Shown here one piece after another: positions 13,458 to 25,060 of a stretch of DNA of 64,000 bases (within the stretch, counting starts at the first letter, position 1; each line of letters begins with the position of its first letter). The stretch is from Diphasiastrum complanatum (Eukaryota; Streptophyta; Lycopodiopsida; Lycopodiales; Lycopodiaceae): assembly GCA_029204225.1 (NCBI GenBank), contig CM055104.1, forward strand, positions 46,320,986-46,384,985, written 5' to 3'. The notes below the pieces were generated by a model. It ran no database searches and was not told where the DNA came from. It saw only the letters and a program-made list of their open reading frames with translations. The position numbers and the translations under genes are program-made.

Positions 13458-13925
13458 CTATGGTTTTTCTTTTGATGCCCTCTCTTTTGCTACTCATGTT
13501 CAAGTCTCTAGAGTTGTTAGTTGCATTTGGTTCTGGTTAATGTCTGTTGGTTGGTGTTATTAGCTTATGTTGTTTATGGTTAATGTTTGTTGTATGGTGT
13601 TACTAGCTTGTGTTTAAAGGTGGTTTTGGATTTTGCTACTTTTGTTTGTTTGGTTTTTGGTTCTTATGCTCCTTTACCTTGTGTCATTGTGGTGTTCTAG
13701 AACTATTTGCTATGGATAGTGTTGTTCTTAGTACCCGAGTTGGTTGTTCCTGGGTTTTTTTTTTTTCTCTATTTTGTTGTTTTTCATACTAGAGCCATAT
13801 AATTGGGTGGTAATTTTGTGTGCCCTGATTGGTTGCCTTGTTTTCGGTACTCAACTACATATAGACAATGATATTGCTATGATTCGCTACTAATTTTTCC
13901 AATTTCAATGTAATGGATTGTTGGG

Positions 13926-14275
13926 TGTGTATATTATTTTGGCCTACAATTGAGCTTTTCTACTATGGAGTACTATACCGATATATTTATTGGTATTTAA
14001 GTGTGTGACTTGTAGTTTGTAGAGAAATTATGGTTGATGACTTTTCTTGTGATACTTTTAGCTACTACTCCTTTATCTTGATTGATAGGCCTATAGTTAG
14101 TGTGTATATTATTTTGGCCTACAATTGAGCTTTTCTACTATGGAGTACTATACCGATATATTTATTGGTATTTAAGTGTGTGACTTGTAGTTTGTAGAGA
14201 AATTATGGTTGATGACTTTTCTTGTGATACTTTTAGCTACTACTCCTTTATCTTGATTGATAGGCCTATAGTTAC
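13926..14275. repeat. near-perfect 175-bp tandem duplication
   Basis: The 175-bp unit starting TGTGTATATTATTTTGGCC at 13926 is repeated from 14101. By eye the copies match at every base except the last one or two. It is non-coding. The identity points to a recent duplication or ongoing unequal exchange. Confidence 0.93.
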
Positions 14276-15500
14276 CATAAGTTTTGAAGCAAGTTGCATA
14301 TATTTAATTGCCTTGTTGACTGAATGAGCAAAAGTACCATTGCCATTGATTCAAGTTAAATTTTGGCTGGTTTGTTTACTTTATGACCCGACTTTTTACA
14401 ATTGTCCTACATTCTCATGAAAAAGTAAAACTTGTAGATACTAAGTCAAGTGCTATCTTCTTTTGATTTTGTGGACTTTTGAGAGTATGCATTGTCACTT
14501 GACTTAATGGTATGTTTGCACTATATTTGGCAAATTCTGACTTGTTCCCATATGACATAGGCATATATAGACATTTGTCCCATTTAGAGTCATCATATTA
14601 TATTGCATGATGGAACAATAACCACTTATGGTTTGTTGTTGGTAATTTTTTTGGTTTAGCAACATGTACCATTTTCATTTTTTATTACGAGTCCATTAAT
14701 AAACATTTTATGTTCTTCTTGTTGCTTCTGGCATGCTTTAGGACTCCAAGAATACCATCGCTATTGCATGCTCTTTAAATTGGCCCTATGTTATAACGTT
14801 TCCTATATATTGGGCTATGAGGAATATAGTAATTAGTTGTACCAGAGAGGTCTATGTTTTTGGATAGTAACATGTTGAGTGGACACCTTCAAATGAATGC
14901 AATACTTTTGAACTAGATTTTTTATGTAGTTGTGTTGGTGTGGTAGTAATGCATGCATCGGCTATCACAATAGTGATGTTTAAGGCAACAAATGATTGAA
15001 AATGCTATTCGATAAAAGCCACGTTGTGTGTGATGTGAAATGCTTTGGAACTACATGGTGAAATCCCTTTACCTCCACAACATGGTTATCTATTGTCACA
15101 TGGTAGGGATGATATGATTGTTGATATTTTTTGTTATTGCTATTGTTGCTTGATTGACAAGCCTGTAACTAAGTAGTTTGCATATGAATGTATATGTTGT
15201 GAGCAAATGTATTACTGACGCCAATTCAAATAGTGAGGCTGATTTTTTACTTTATGACCACACTTCTTAATTCTATCTTATGCTTTCAAAACATGCAGTA
15301 CTAAGTTACATATCGACTTCTTATGATTATGTGGTCTTTTGAAACTATGTACCTTTAATTGAGTTAGTAGCTCGTGTGCATCGTAGTTGGCTAAGGCTGA
15401 CATGTTACCATAGGACGTATGGTTGAAGCTGACATGTTACCATATGACATATGCATTGCCAAGCATATAGATAATTGTCTTATTTTAATTTTTACTTGTT
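14240..15500. repeat. diverged long repeat with period about 870 bp
   Basis: Segments of 14240-14620 and 15120-15500 share ordered blocks. These are TTGATTGA(T/C)A(A/G)GCCT, TTTACTTTATGACC, TACTAAGT, CTTCTT(T)TGATT(T/A)TGTGG and TGAC..GTT(A/C)CCATA. A 36-base block (GGCTGACATGTTACCATA) is itself doubled at 15398-15450. Alignment would be needed to set exact borders. Confidence 0.55.
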
Positions 15501-15639
15501 CCTCAGCTTGAAGGCCGTACTATAGACTGTATTACACATGTATGGGCTCGGATTTCAATGTTGATCAATGCTTTTGATTGTTAATGCTTGTTCTTTGTCA
15601 AATTGCCAATCTAGATCAACTTTTTTGTGTCTAGTTTTT

Positions 15640-16260
15640 TGATAGATTGTTAAGCAAGCATCCAAACACTCTTGTGGATATTTTGTAGATCCATTTATGG
15701 TCCTAAATTACAATACTTTCACATGGTATCAGATCCAAGTACAAGAGCATAAGCCATTGATCTAATGCAAATCCATTTTTAGCAAGTTTTGGTGCTAAAA
15801 ACTAGTATTGAGAGGGCAAGCTAGAATCTTGATTTTGATGAGGAGATTTGATCCCAAACTTGGTAGGGGTCCAAATCCATACTTTCCACGTGTGGGCACC
15901 TCTGAACCTTCATTTAATGCATGGTATTCATTTGATCCAAAGAAATTCAATTTGTGAGCTTTTGATGTAATTTCTGGTGGAAATCTTAGGATAAGCTACC
16001 AAGATTGAGTGCCATTGATTAGATTTGACTTAGGCTCATGAGATCTAATTAATCTAGGCTGAAATCAGGTCCTCTAAACTTGTTTTATAGGTCTTGAAAG
16101 TACATCAAAAAGTGTGAAAGAGATTAAGTCATTTTTTTGTCCAAAAATAGCCAAAATTGGCAAGATTTGATTGTAAGTAGATTTCACATCATCTTATCTT
16201 CATTCCAACTTTGTGAGGGAGTGCTAGAATTGAGATTATAAGTCCATTTGTTGGATTAGA
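15640..16260 (+). mobile_element. copia LTR end, primer-binding site and leader fragment
   Basis: TGGTATCAGATC at 15724-15735 resembles the initiator-tRNA(Met) primer-binding site of plant copia elements (TGGTATCAGAGC). The following 500 bases look like an untranslated leader and have no open frame. The sequence before 15724 would then be the 5' LTR end. It abuts a copia on the opposite strand from 16264, so its own coding part is lost. Confidence 0.45.
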
Positions 16261-16263
16261 AAT

Positions 16264-17070
16264 CTAATCCATATGGAATTTTTTCAACATAGAATGAGCA
16301 TATCTAGATTGACATATAAAAATATAATCTTCATGAAAGTCAATCTCTAGGCCTAAAATGTAATGGATCTCTCCTAGATCTTGCATTTTAAACTCATTTC
16401 CAAGTGCTAGCTTAGTTTCTTTAACTAGCTTGATACAACTTTCACAAAGAATAATGTCATCAACATAGATTAGAAGAATGACAATATTATTATCAACAAG
16501 CTTTAAATACATGGAAGCATCATAGTCACTAACAACAAATCCTAGTGAGATAATAAAGGTGTTGAGTCTTGAATACCATGATCTTGGTGCTTGCTTTAGT
16601 CCATAAAGACTTTGAAGAGCAAGCACACTTTGGACTCATCCTTGATGAATCCTTGAGGTTGTTCCATACAAATCTCCTCCTCAAGATAACCATTTAAAAA
16701 AGCATTGGATACATCTAATTGGAACACCTTCCATTTGAAAAGGTGCAAAGGTCTCCTCATAGTCAAGGCCATGGATTTGAGCAAATCCACTGGCACATAA
16801 TCTTGCCTTGAACTTGTTGATGGTGCCATCATGATTGTATTTGATTCGAAATACCCACTTGCAACCAATCACATGCTTGTTGGATGGTGGATCCACAAGC
16901 TCCCAAGTATTGTTGGTGATCAATGCATCATACTCTTGCTTCATGGCATCATACCACTCCTTGGTATTGAGTACTTGCTTGCCTTTATCAACATAAGAGA
17001 GCCTCTTAGGCTCGGATCTATCTCTCATAGATCTTCTTGGTGAAAAAAATCCAAGGAGAATCCTCTTCAA
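16264..17070 (-). pseudogene. copia reverse transcriptase fragments
   Basis: Three overlapping open stretches carry the RVT_2 signature of copia RT: VIGCKWVFRIKYNHDGTI, FKARLCASGFAQIHGLDYEETFAP, QLDVSNAFLNGYLEEEICMEQP, YGLKQAPRSWYSRL and LLIYVDDIIL. The frame shifts near 16870-16690 and again near 16620. It ends before RNase H. Confidence 0.88.
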
Positions 17071-17287
17071 ATATCAACCCCATCACATCATAATTGTCTT
17101 CAATAGCAATAGTTGGTGATGCATCTATAGATGACTTGATCTCGGCCCCTTCAAAAGAAAGGATGCTTACTCTTGATAGAAGATCTTGTAAATGGATTTT
17201 TGTGAGATTTAGCAATAGCACAAGCCTCACATGTATTGATCTCCTTGGAAAAAGAGTTTGGCAAGCTAGTAGCTTTGGCTTCTTTGA

Positions 17288-17721
17288 TCATAGAGTGCAT
17301 GGATTTGTAGTTGGGATGTCTAACCTCTCCATAGATAGCTTGTTCACAAGAGCAACATTAAAAGCATTTACACATTCTCTTGGATCTAGTTTATAGATGC
17401 CTCCAAATCTAGATCCTACTGCAAGTATCTCATCAGTCTTTTTGATAGTACAAGTATCAATATTGAATTTCACATCAAGGCCATTATCAAGCAATTCCCC
17501 AACACTAATAAGATTCTTTGTAAGCTTAGGGACAAAAAGAACTTTAGTGAGAGAAAGAACTTTAGAAGATACAAGCTTTAAGAGGAATATTCCCAATTCC
17601 TTCAACAGGACATTCATAATCATTTGCAGTGTATATTGATTTCTTGGCTCCGTCATAAGGTGCAATAGAAGAGAAAGTGTCCTTGGAGCTACATATATGT
17701 GAAGAGGCTCCACTATCAATA
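17288..17721 (-). pseudogene. copia protease end and GAG-pre-integrase fragment
   Basis: The open stretch at 17719-17288 includes KVLFVPKLTKNLISVGELLDNG and continues to GIYKL, typical of the region between copia protease and integrase. Its beginning joins the inserted element exactly at the protease active-site codons (IDSGAS when read in another frame at about 17720-17705). Confidence 0.8.
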
Positions 17722-17880
17722 GGGTTTTGACAATCCGTGAGTAAATTCTTTGCGAGTTTTGCGAGTTTTATTTACAAATGATTTCTAAAATTTCATGGCA
17801 CATGGTATGCTATCAAATATGTAGACTCTATATATACTCATTTTATATTAGATAAAAACTAACTTTGACTATACCAATAG

Positions 17881-18201
17881 ATTCTACATAAAAAATGGAG
17901 CACTTTTGCTTTTTGGACCATCTCAATCCGAGCAATAGTAAGAAAGCTATGACAATTCAAAGTTTTAGACTAGAAAACATTTTTCCCTTGGAACTTAAAA
18001 GGGGTAGCACGCCGACGTGCTATCAATTTGAGTTGAAGACTAAAAGCTTATATTGATAGCGCGCTGGCATGCTACCCCTTTCAAGCTCCAGGAAGAAAAA
18101 AATAATTAGTCTAAAAACTTTGAAGGGAGATAACTTTCTTAACATTGCTCAGATTCAGATGATTCAGAAAGCAAAAATGCTCCATTTTTCATGTAAAATA
18201 C
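17881..18201. repeat. long inverted repeat, arms about 147-150 bp
   Basis: The arm at 17881-18027 is the diverged reverse complement of 18052-18201. The loop is about 24 bases. The innermost part pairs GGGGTAGCACGCCGACGTGC with the complement of the block near 18057-18078. The outer part pairs AAAAATGGAGCA(C/T)TTTTGCTTT. Transcription through it would give a long imperfect hairpin RNA. Confidence 0.88.
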
Positions 18202-18235
18202 ATTGCTTAAATCAAATTTGATAAAAAGAAAATAA

Positions 18236-19090
18236 AAATATTTTATTATTTCATCATCTCACCATAAGCTTAATAGTTAAGTTATAGCATCCATCTAGAA
18301 CATACAATAAAAATGCTTTTGTTTTTACCAGCGTTGATTTTATGATACCTATCATAGGCTTGGCCACATACCATCATGTCTTTTAATGTATGGTCATACA
18401 TCAATCCTTCGCAGTAGACAAAAATGTTTTAGCTTGATAAAAGCCTAATTCAAGTGATTAAGTTTTCTTCTCAATAATATAGCATACTATGTACAATTTG
18501 TAGACAACATGATTTGCAAACATATCTTTTAGCTAGTAAGGAAATAAACAACGTGATAATGTAGTATCAAAATAGATTTCACCCCCAAAAGCGAAGTAGA
18601 ATAAATTTTAAAAACCTAAGAACAATTTAGCATGCCACGTGCTATCAATTTGACGTAATTTATAAAAAATTAAAATATTTTATTATTTCATCATCTCAAC
18701 ATAAGCTTAATAGTTAAGTTATAGCATCCATCTAGAACATACAATAAAAATGTTTTTGTTTTTACCAACGTTGATTTTATGATACCTATCATAGGCTTGG
18801 CCACATCATGTCTTTTAATGTATGGTCATACATCAATCCTTGGCAGTAGACAAAAATGCTTTAGCTTGATAAAAGAAAATTTAAGTGATTAAGTTTTCCA
18901 CGTTCTCAATAATATAACATACTATGTACAATTTATAGACAACATGATTTGCAAACATATATTTTAGCTAGTAAGAAAATAAACAACATGATAATGTAGT
19001 ATAAAAATAGATTTCACCCCCAAAAGCAAAGTAGAATAAATTTTTAAAGCCTAAGAGCAATTTAGCATGCCATGTGCTATCAATTTGACG
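18236..19090. repeat. direct duplication of about 430 bp inside the MULE-like element
   Basis: The block from TATTTTATTATTTCATCATCTCA (about 18238) to TCAATTTGACGTAATTT (about 18656) recurs from about 18670 to 19096 with only scattered substitutions and small gaps. Each unit ends with one palindromic TAGCATGCCA(C/T)GTGCTA module. Confidence 0.88.
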
Positions 19091-19161
19091 TAATTTAAAA
19101 ACACTAAACTTGCAAAACTCGCAAATGATTTACTCGCAAAATGCCAAACCCCCTATCAATA

Positions 19162-19702
19162 TACCATAATCCATCCTTCTTGAAAGGAGAGGATGAGAAG
19201 CTAGAGACCATAAGAGATCCCTCTCCATCACTTGCAATAGTGTCTCCCTTCTCATTGCTGATGTTGGCTTGCTTGAGTTGATTCTTCTTCTTGAAGCAAT
19301 TGGTGGCATAATGGTCTTTCTTGCCACAATAAAAGCACTTGATCTTCTTCTTCTTGAGCTTAGGGCTTTGGCTTTGTCCTTGCTTGAGGATTGTTGATAT
19401 TGGTTCTTGCTCCTCCCTTTGTGCTTGTCCTTGACAAATAAAGCTTTGCCATCATTATGATTGAGAGAAAGCTTGTCCATTCTCAAGAGTTTGTACTCTT
19501 GTCTTGATTCTTCAAAAATAAGCACACTTTGGAGAGTCTCCAAGCTTGATAGCTCCTCTTTAATGGCATAGGATTGGACAAGGTTGTCAAATTCATTTCT
19601 CAAGCCATTGAGAATGACTTGGACTAGCTCACTTTGATTGATAGAGTGCAACAACATAGTTTGCATTGGACCACATATATATGAATGAACAACGTCTAAC
19701 AA
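19162..19702 (-). pseudogene. copia gag with shifted zinc knuckle
   Basis: The translation at 19702-19162 shows a UBN2-type gag (LVQVILNGLRNEFDNLVQS, then LQSVLIFEESR, then LLRMDKLSLN). A lysine-rich region follows. The CCHC knuckle falls in another frame because of a frameshift near 19330. It belongs to the copia element split by the Mutator-like insertion. Confidence 0.78.
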
Positions 19703-20107
19703 ATCTTTTGTTGCATGCCTATGACTCGATTAAAAAGAATCCTAGTCTGCTTTCCAAGGATGTAGCTATGACAGACAGGGAGGTCGAGTTTGTCGGTTGG
19801 ATACTCGAAATTAAGTTCTAGGGATTGTTTAGACATGTATGGAACAAATATATGCTTCAAGTATTCCTAATCGATGATGCCAATGCATTATTAAAAAGAA
19901 CAGAGGTTCTCAAGGCTTGACTAGTATCAGAATAACAATGTGCCAATTTGTATAAGTATACATGTGTCTTGTCGAGTGCAAGGACCTTACTTGTCCTATT
20001 GATAATTCGGCATTGGTCAGACTCGAACTCTACCTTATGATCTCAATCAGTGATTCTACTTACTAATAACATATTCATAGAGAGTTTAGATACATCCAAA
20101 ACATTTT

Positions 20108-20785
20108 AGATCAGAGTGCAGCCCAAATGAACGTTCAATGGATTCTACAGCTACCTACTCTAAAACGAACTGAATCAAAGCCTACATTTTACTAAACTGA
20201 GCTACACTTGCATAAATTGACAAAACAAGAAACAAAACTATTCTACAGCATGTTAGAAGTCCAAGAATCAAGAAACTAACCAGTCTATTGATTCTTGGAC
20301 ATCCCACGAACATCAAGAACTGGACTGCAAAGAGATATGCAAGAACTATACCATAGATCCAGCCTATTTAGTTTACCTGAATGCTGGTTCCTACATTAAT
20401 CCACAAGAAAACAAGAAATCTAATCCACTCTATGAAAGCAGCAAATCTATTCCACTCTACAGTCCACAACCACACACAATGAATGGAAGGGCATGATCAT
20501 AGGGGCATCACTCAAGAAAACCATCATGATCAAGGAGCTCAATGGATGCATCTAACTCGTGGAGGCTCTTCTCATTTCAGCATGGAGTTGATACAATTCT
20601 CAAAAAGCTCCTCTTCACAAAGAGGGAGTCTCTTAAATAAGCAAGAGAGCTCCTTAGGTGGCATCCTACTGGAATTTTCACATTTCACAAATTACAAGTG
20701 GAATAATGCTCTCCACTAGAGGTCACCATCAAAAGGTGGCTCACTCTACTTTTCTAAGAGGGGCCTACTTGCATTTATTACCTTG
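20108..20785. repeat. long direct repeat, left copy
   Basis: This 678-bp block is repeated at 24173-24838. It starts AGATCAGAGTGCAGCCCAAA and ends CATTTATTACCTTG. The pair brackets a gypsy gag region on the minus strand, so they may be parts of its LTRs. The ends do not show a clean TG...CA, so LTR status is inferred. Confidence 0.85.
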
Positions 20786-21295
20786 CCTAACCTGCAAAAC
20801 GAAGGTTTTCCTTGAGACTGAAACTTCAACTGAGAGAAGAACCACGGAAACACCCAGAAGCGAATGGAGGATACAGACCTCCCAGAAGTTAGAATCTGTC
20901 AAGAGACCAAAGATGAGACCGTCAATGGCAAATACAAGTGACCAAACAAAGAAAAAGAGACACGAGGGAGACACTCAAGCATGTAGAGTTATGAAGCTGC
21001 TGGAAGCTCTCCAATTTTGAAGACATCATCCATTTGCAGAAATAGGACATTTTGGTTAAAATGCGACAATTTGCAAAAATAGTTCTTTGTGGTAAAGACC
21101 GGCAACAATAAGCACTTGGTTTTATGCAAGCGAATGAGGTTAGGAGTGGGATGATGTTGGCTGATTCTGACGAATCCCCAAGATACTCGGCCAGAGCTAC
21201 CCACGAGCACCTCTACCCTTAGACCGAGGAGGTCTCTAAGAAGACGAGATGAACAAAGATTGAGAGCCGAGTATGAGAGTCGAGGAATACTAGCC

Positions 21296-22320
21296 TCATG
21301 GTGAATCCCAAAAGTTGGAATGACCATGTAGGAACCATATTGTTTTTCGTCTATAAGGTATCTGTACAAGGTTTGGTTGACCAGGCATAGTGCTTTGGAT
21401 AGACTTCAGGGTAGCTTGAAACTCATTAGTGAGTTTTTCCATTTGTAGTTGGTGTTGCTTATGAAGCAACTCCATCTGGGATTTCCAAAGCTGATCTCGG
21501 GTGTCCTCGATCGGCTTTGACTCATTGACAGGAGCAAGTGGTGCTCTTCTTTTCTTGGATTCGTCAACATATGATTCTTCGTCTTCTTCCTTGATGGCAT
21601 CCACATAGCCAACTTTAGGCTCGTATATTCATCATTGGATTTAAGCTCGCGTCTAATCGATTTTGGAAGGCTGACTAAGAACCAGATGATGAGCATCTGT
21701 TCGGAGGGCTGTTCTTGTACTTGACTTTTGAGGCGTTTGAAACGCTCGATATAGTCTTGTACGCGTTCATCTTTTGTCATTTTGATGTTACTCAATTTGA
21801 CAAAAGGGCTCTCGATCAAGCGAAAGGGCTTAAAACGCTTGATAAAGGACTCCTTCAAAATTGACCAGTCTGTCTTTTCGTCACGATCAAGGTTGAAAAA
21901 CCAATCACGTGCTTGAGCGATCATGGTTATAAAAAATAGTTGGACCATAGCATCTGAGGATGTTTCGCCATATACATCACATGCATTCTCAAAGATTTGC
22001 AAAAATCTTTGAGAGTCTGAAGTACCGTCAAACTTTGGTAGATCTAGTTTTGGTGTACGTCTCTCATGAGGAGCAATGTGGGTAGCGGAAGCACCATTAA
22101 GATTGGTTCTGACCTGAGAGGGTTCAGCACCATAAAAATGAGCTCGTGCTCGTGAAGACTCGGCTCTATCAGGTTCTTGTCCATCGACCGGGTTTGTCGA
22201 TGGCTCTTGGAGTTCGGCTCTCATTCGGTAGAACCTATGACATCTGATTTGTTCAGTTACAGGGGACCGGATCTCGTATGGATAATCGTCTGGGACTTCA
22301 AGATCGTTTTGTTGGTCCAT
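21296..22320 (-). pseudogene. gypsy gag polyprotein fragment
   Basis: The 304-codon frame at 22320-21406 begins MDQQNDLEVPDDYPYE and contains a retrotransposon gag domain: LPKFDGTSDSQRFLQIFENA, then ARDWFFNLD, FIKRFKPFRLIESPF, ERVQDYIERFKRLKSQV and LPKSIRREL. A frameshift near 21600-21400 moves the C-terminal coiled segment (LLHKQHQLQMEKLTNEFQ) into another frame. No pol follows on the left, where only the repeat block is found. Confidence 0.85.
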
Positions 22321-22329
22321 TGAGGATTG

Positions 22330-24172
22330 GTGTGTCTATTTTTGTATTGGGTATGAGTTTTTTTTATTGTTTTTCTGATTTTCCGAGTTTTTTTGTGTTT
22401 TTGGAGAGGTTTTTTTTTTTTTTTTTTGGTGTTTTACGGTCCCTACGGTTTACGGTTTACGGTTACGGGGGGTTGCAGTTATTTGCATTAGATTTTTGTC
22501 AGTGGTGATATCCGGCTGGTGCGGTCAGTTGCGATCTATGTTTCGTTGTGGTCCGTTGCAGTCCGTTGTGGTCAGTTGCGATTGTGCTGGAGACGGGTGA
22601 ATGTGGTAGATGATTGTGGTTTTGACGGGTATATGTACTGTCAACAAGTACCTGTGATGATGGTGGTTGATTGCGGTAGCAGTAGTTGAGTATGGTTTTA
22701 GCGGTGTCAGCGGATGTGTGTGGTGTTAGCGGTCGATTATGGTTGTAGCGGACAATTGCGGTTACAGCAGTCGATTGCGGTGTACGGCCGAGCGCGGTCA
22801 ATTGCGTTCTCTATGCGTTAAGTGTGGATGCAGGTATTTTTTGGGTTCGGTTGTGATGGTGGAGAGGAGTGACTATGTTGTGATTGGCTGTAGATGATTG
22901 GGTGATGTGGAGTGCAGCCAGTTGCGGTTGAAGAGAAGTGGTGTGAATGCGATGGGTTACGAATGAAGGATGAATGGCGTTGGGTGTTTGTGAATGCAGA
23001 CAGATGCGATGTGTTTTTGGTTTAGGTGGAGTATTTTGCAGGTTGGTGTTCTGCAATGTAATGCGGTCAGGTGAGGTGTAGTGCAGGTAATATGGGTGTA
23101 TGTGTAATGAAGGCAGTCTGTTTGCGGTCTAATGTGAATGCGGTTAGTGTGTGATTAAAACAGGTGGAGAGGCATGGAAAATGAACAAAGGCAGAGTGTA
23201 TCAGATGCAAACGGAGATTGACGGAGTCAGATGCAAACAATGAACTCAGCAACGAATGTTAACCCGTCGTAGAAAAATTGGAACATGCCAATGCTCTATT
23301 TACGTAGATGTGTGGTGGATGCAAAGAAAATGTGAAGTGATTGGTTATGGTCTGGCGTGGATGTGGTCCGGCTAAGATGGTGTGGGACTCCTGCGGTCGA
23401 GATCTGATGATTGGCTCTGGCTGCAGTTGAGATTGAAGTTTGAGGGGAGTGATGGAGTGTGGATTGCGTCTAATATGGTGGATCAATAGAATGCGACTGT
23501 TGTGGTGGTAGTGCGGTTAGCTGCTGTGTCAGCGGTTGAGTGTATGTGAGCTCCGGTTGAGATTTCAAAAGAAGGCTCCGGTTGAGATGGGTGTCGATGT
23601 GTCAGTCGAGATGGAAGCGAGGAGCTCCGGTTGAGATGCAGCATAGTAGTTAACACACCATCGTAGAGTTAGGATGATACTGTCCAAGAATGGCCCTGTA
23701 ATGATCCTGTAAGTGCTAGACTACAGATGATGGCAGATCCAGAACGGCCCTCTAATGATGTTGTAAGTGTCAAACTATAAGTGTCAGACTGCAGATGATG
23801 GCAGATCCAGATATGGATGATGTTGTTTATGGAGCGGATCATGGACGAACGTTGGAACAGGGATGGAGTAGAGATGTGCATGTGTTCAAGCGACAACTGG
23901 TGCCAAATGTTTACAGATCCCTTGCTTCAGAGGATCTATTTACTACGATTCTTTTTACTTACTTCTTCTTCAGAGCCGTTTCTGCCTGTTACCAAGCTTC
24001 ATGGCATTCATTAGATGTCTTCTTGATCTTACAATGCCAAACCAGGTAGAAGGGAATAGATAGACATTGTAGTATGTTTCTTTGTCCTGCCTGTCAGAGG
24101 ACAACTCAGGGTCGAACTCTCTTGAACGCACTTACATTCTAAACAAGATGCAAGCCAAGAATGCTCATTCAC
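22330..24172 (-). mobile_element. G-rich (+ strand) gypsy leader region
   Basis: This region precedes the gag start on the minus strand, so it would be the element's 5' leader. On + it is strongly G over C and full of short variants of TTGCGGT, GGTCAGTTGCG and CTCCGGTTGAGAT. The stretch 23690-23815 contains two copies of a unit ending CAGATGATGGCAGATCCAGA. Open frames here are repetitive and show no domain. Confidence 0.6.
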
Positions 24173-24838
24173 AGATCAGAGTGCAGCCCAAATAGATGTT
24201 CAATTGATTCTACAACTACCTACTCTAAAACGAACTGAATCAGAGTCTGCATTTTACTAAATTGAGCTACACTTGCATAAATTGACAAAACAAGAAACAA
24301 AACTAATCTACAGCATATTAGAAGTCGAAGAATCAAGAAACCAACCAGTTTATTGATTTTTGGAATCAAGAATTGGACTGCAAAGAGATATGCAAGAATT
24401 ACACCACAGATCCAGCCTATTTAGTTTACCTGAATGCTGGTTCCTACATTAATCCACAAGAAAACAAGAAATCTAATCCACTCTACGAAAGCAGCAAATC
24501 TAATCCACTTTGCAGTCCACAACCACACACAATTAATGGAAGGGCATGATCATAGGGGCATCACTCAAGAAAACGATCACGATCAAGGAGCTCAATGGAT
24601 GCATCCAACTTGTGGAGGCTCTTCTCATTTCAGCATGGAGTTGATACAATTCTCAAAAAGCTCCTCTTCACAAAGAGGGAGTCTCTTAAATAAGCAAGAG
24701 AGCTCCTTAGGTGGCATCCTAGTGGAATTTCCACATTTCACAAATTACAAGTGGAATAATGCTCTCCACTAGAGGTCACCATCAAAAGGTGGCTCACTCT
24801 ACTTTTCTAAGAGGGGCCTACTTGCATTTATTACCTTG
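24173..24838. repeat. long direct repeat, right copy
   Basis: This is the 666-bp partner of 20108-20785. It is about 95 percent alike by eye and lacks a block of about 15 bases near 24363. If the pair are LTR parts, the element spans about 20.1-24.9 kb and has lost all of pol. Confidence 0.85.
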
Positions 24839-24851
24839 TCTAGAAATACTA

Positions 24852-25060
24852 CTTCCTACATGGTCATTCCAACTTTTGGGATTCACCATGAGGCTTACAC
24901 AGTTTCTACTTGACAGTATTAACTAGTATTCCTTGGCTCTCATACTCGGCTCTTAGTCTTCGTTCATCTCGTCTTCTTAGAGACCTCCTCGGTCTAAGGG
25001 TAGAGGTGCTCGTGGGTAGCTCTGGCCGAGTATCTTGGGGATTCATCAGAATTAGCCAAC
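24852..25060 (+). repeat. inverted copy of the gypsy gag 3' segment
   Basis: This block is the reverse complement of 21156-21334, apart from one insertion of about 30 bases near 24897. It shares CTACATGGTCATTCCAACTT, CTCCTCGGTCTAAGGGTAGA and GCCGAGTATCTTGGGGATTC. The gag-adjacent sequence is therefore present in both orientations about 3.5 kb apart. Confidence 0.85.

Larger units (their letters stand above)
17722..19152. mobile_element. non-autonomous Mutator-like (MULE/MITE) element, copy 1
   Basis: The element is flanked by the 9-bp duplication CTATCAATA at 17713-17721 and 19153-19161. Its ends are inverted repeats of about 45 bp: the left end starts GGGTTTTGACAATCC, and the right end on the other strand starts GGGTTTGGCATTTTGCGAG. 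Both then read GAGTAAAT and TTTGCGAGTTTTGC. A 9-bp duplication with long terminal repeats is characteristic of the Mutator superfamily. There is no transposase frame. The interior contains a long hairpin (17881-18201) and a direct duplication of about 430 bp. Confidence 0.85.
16264..19702 (-). mobile_element. Ty1/copia remnant split by a Mutator-like insertion
   Basis: On the minus strand the order is gag (19702-19162), protease start, pre-integrase (17719-17290), RT N-terminus (17070-16690) and RT core and connection (16868-16264). Gag and protease are interrupted at 19152/17722 by a 1431-bp element. Recognisable pieces include EWYDAMKQEYDAL, NTWELVDPP, GCKWVFRIKY, YGLKQAPRSWY, the catalytic YVDDI and LGLEI. 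Most of the integrase core is missing between the pre-integrase and RT parts. Frame breaks show the copy is inactive. Confidence 0.88.

Noticed and set aside
22499-23486. Series of His/Thr-rich frames on the minus strand
   Set aside because: They arise from the repetitive GCGGT-rich leader and share no domain with known proteins.
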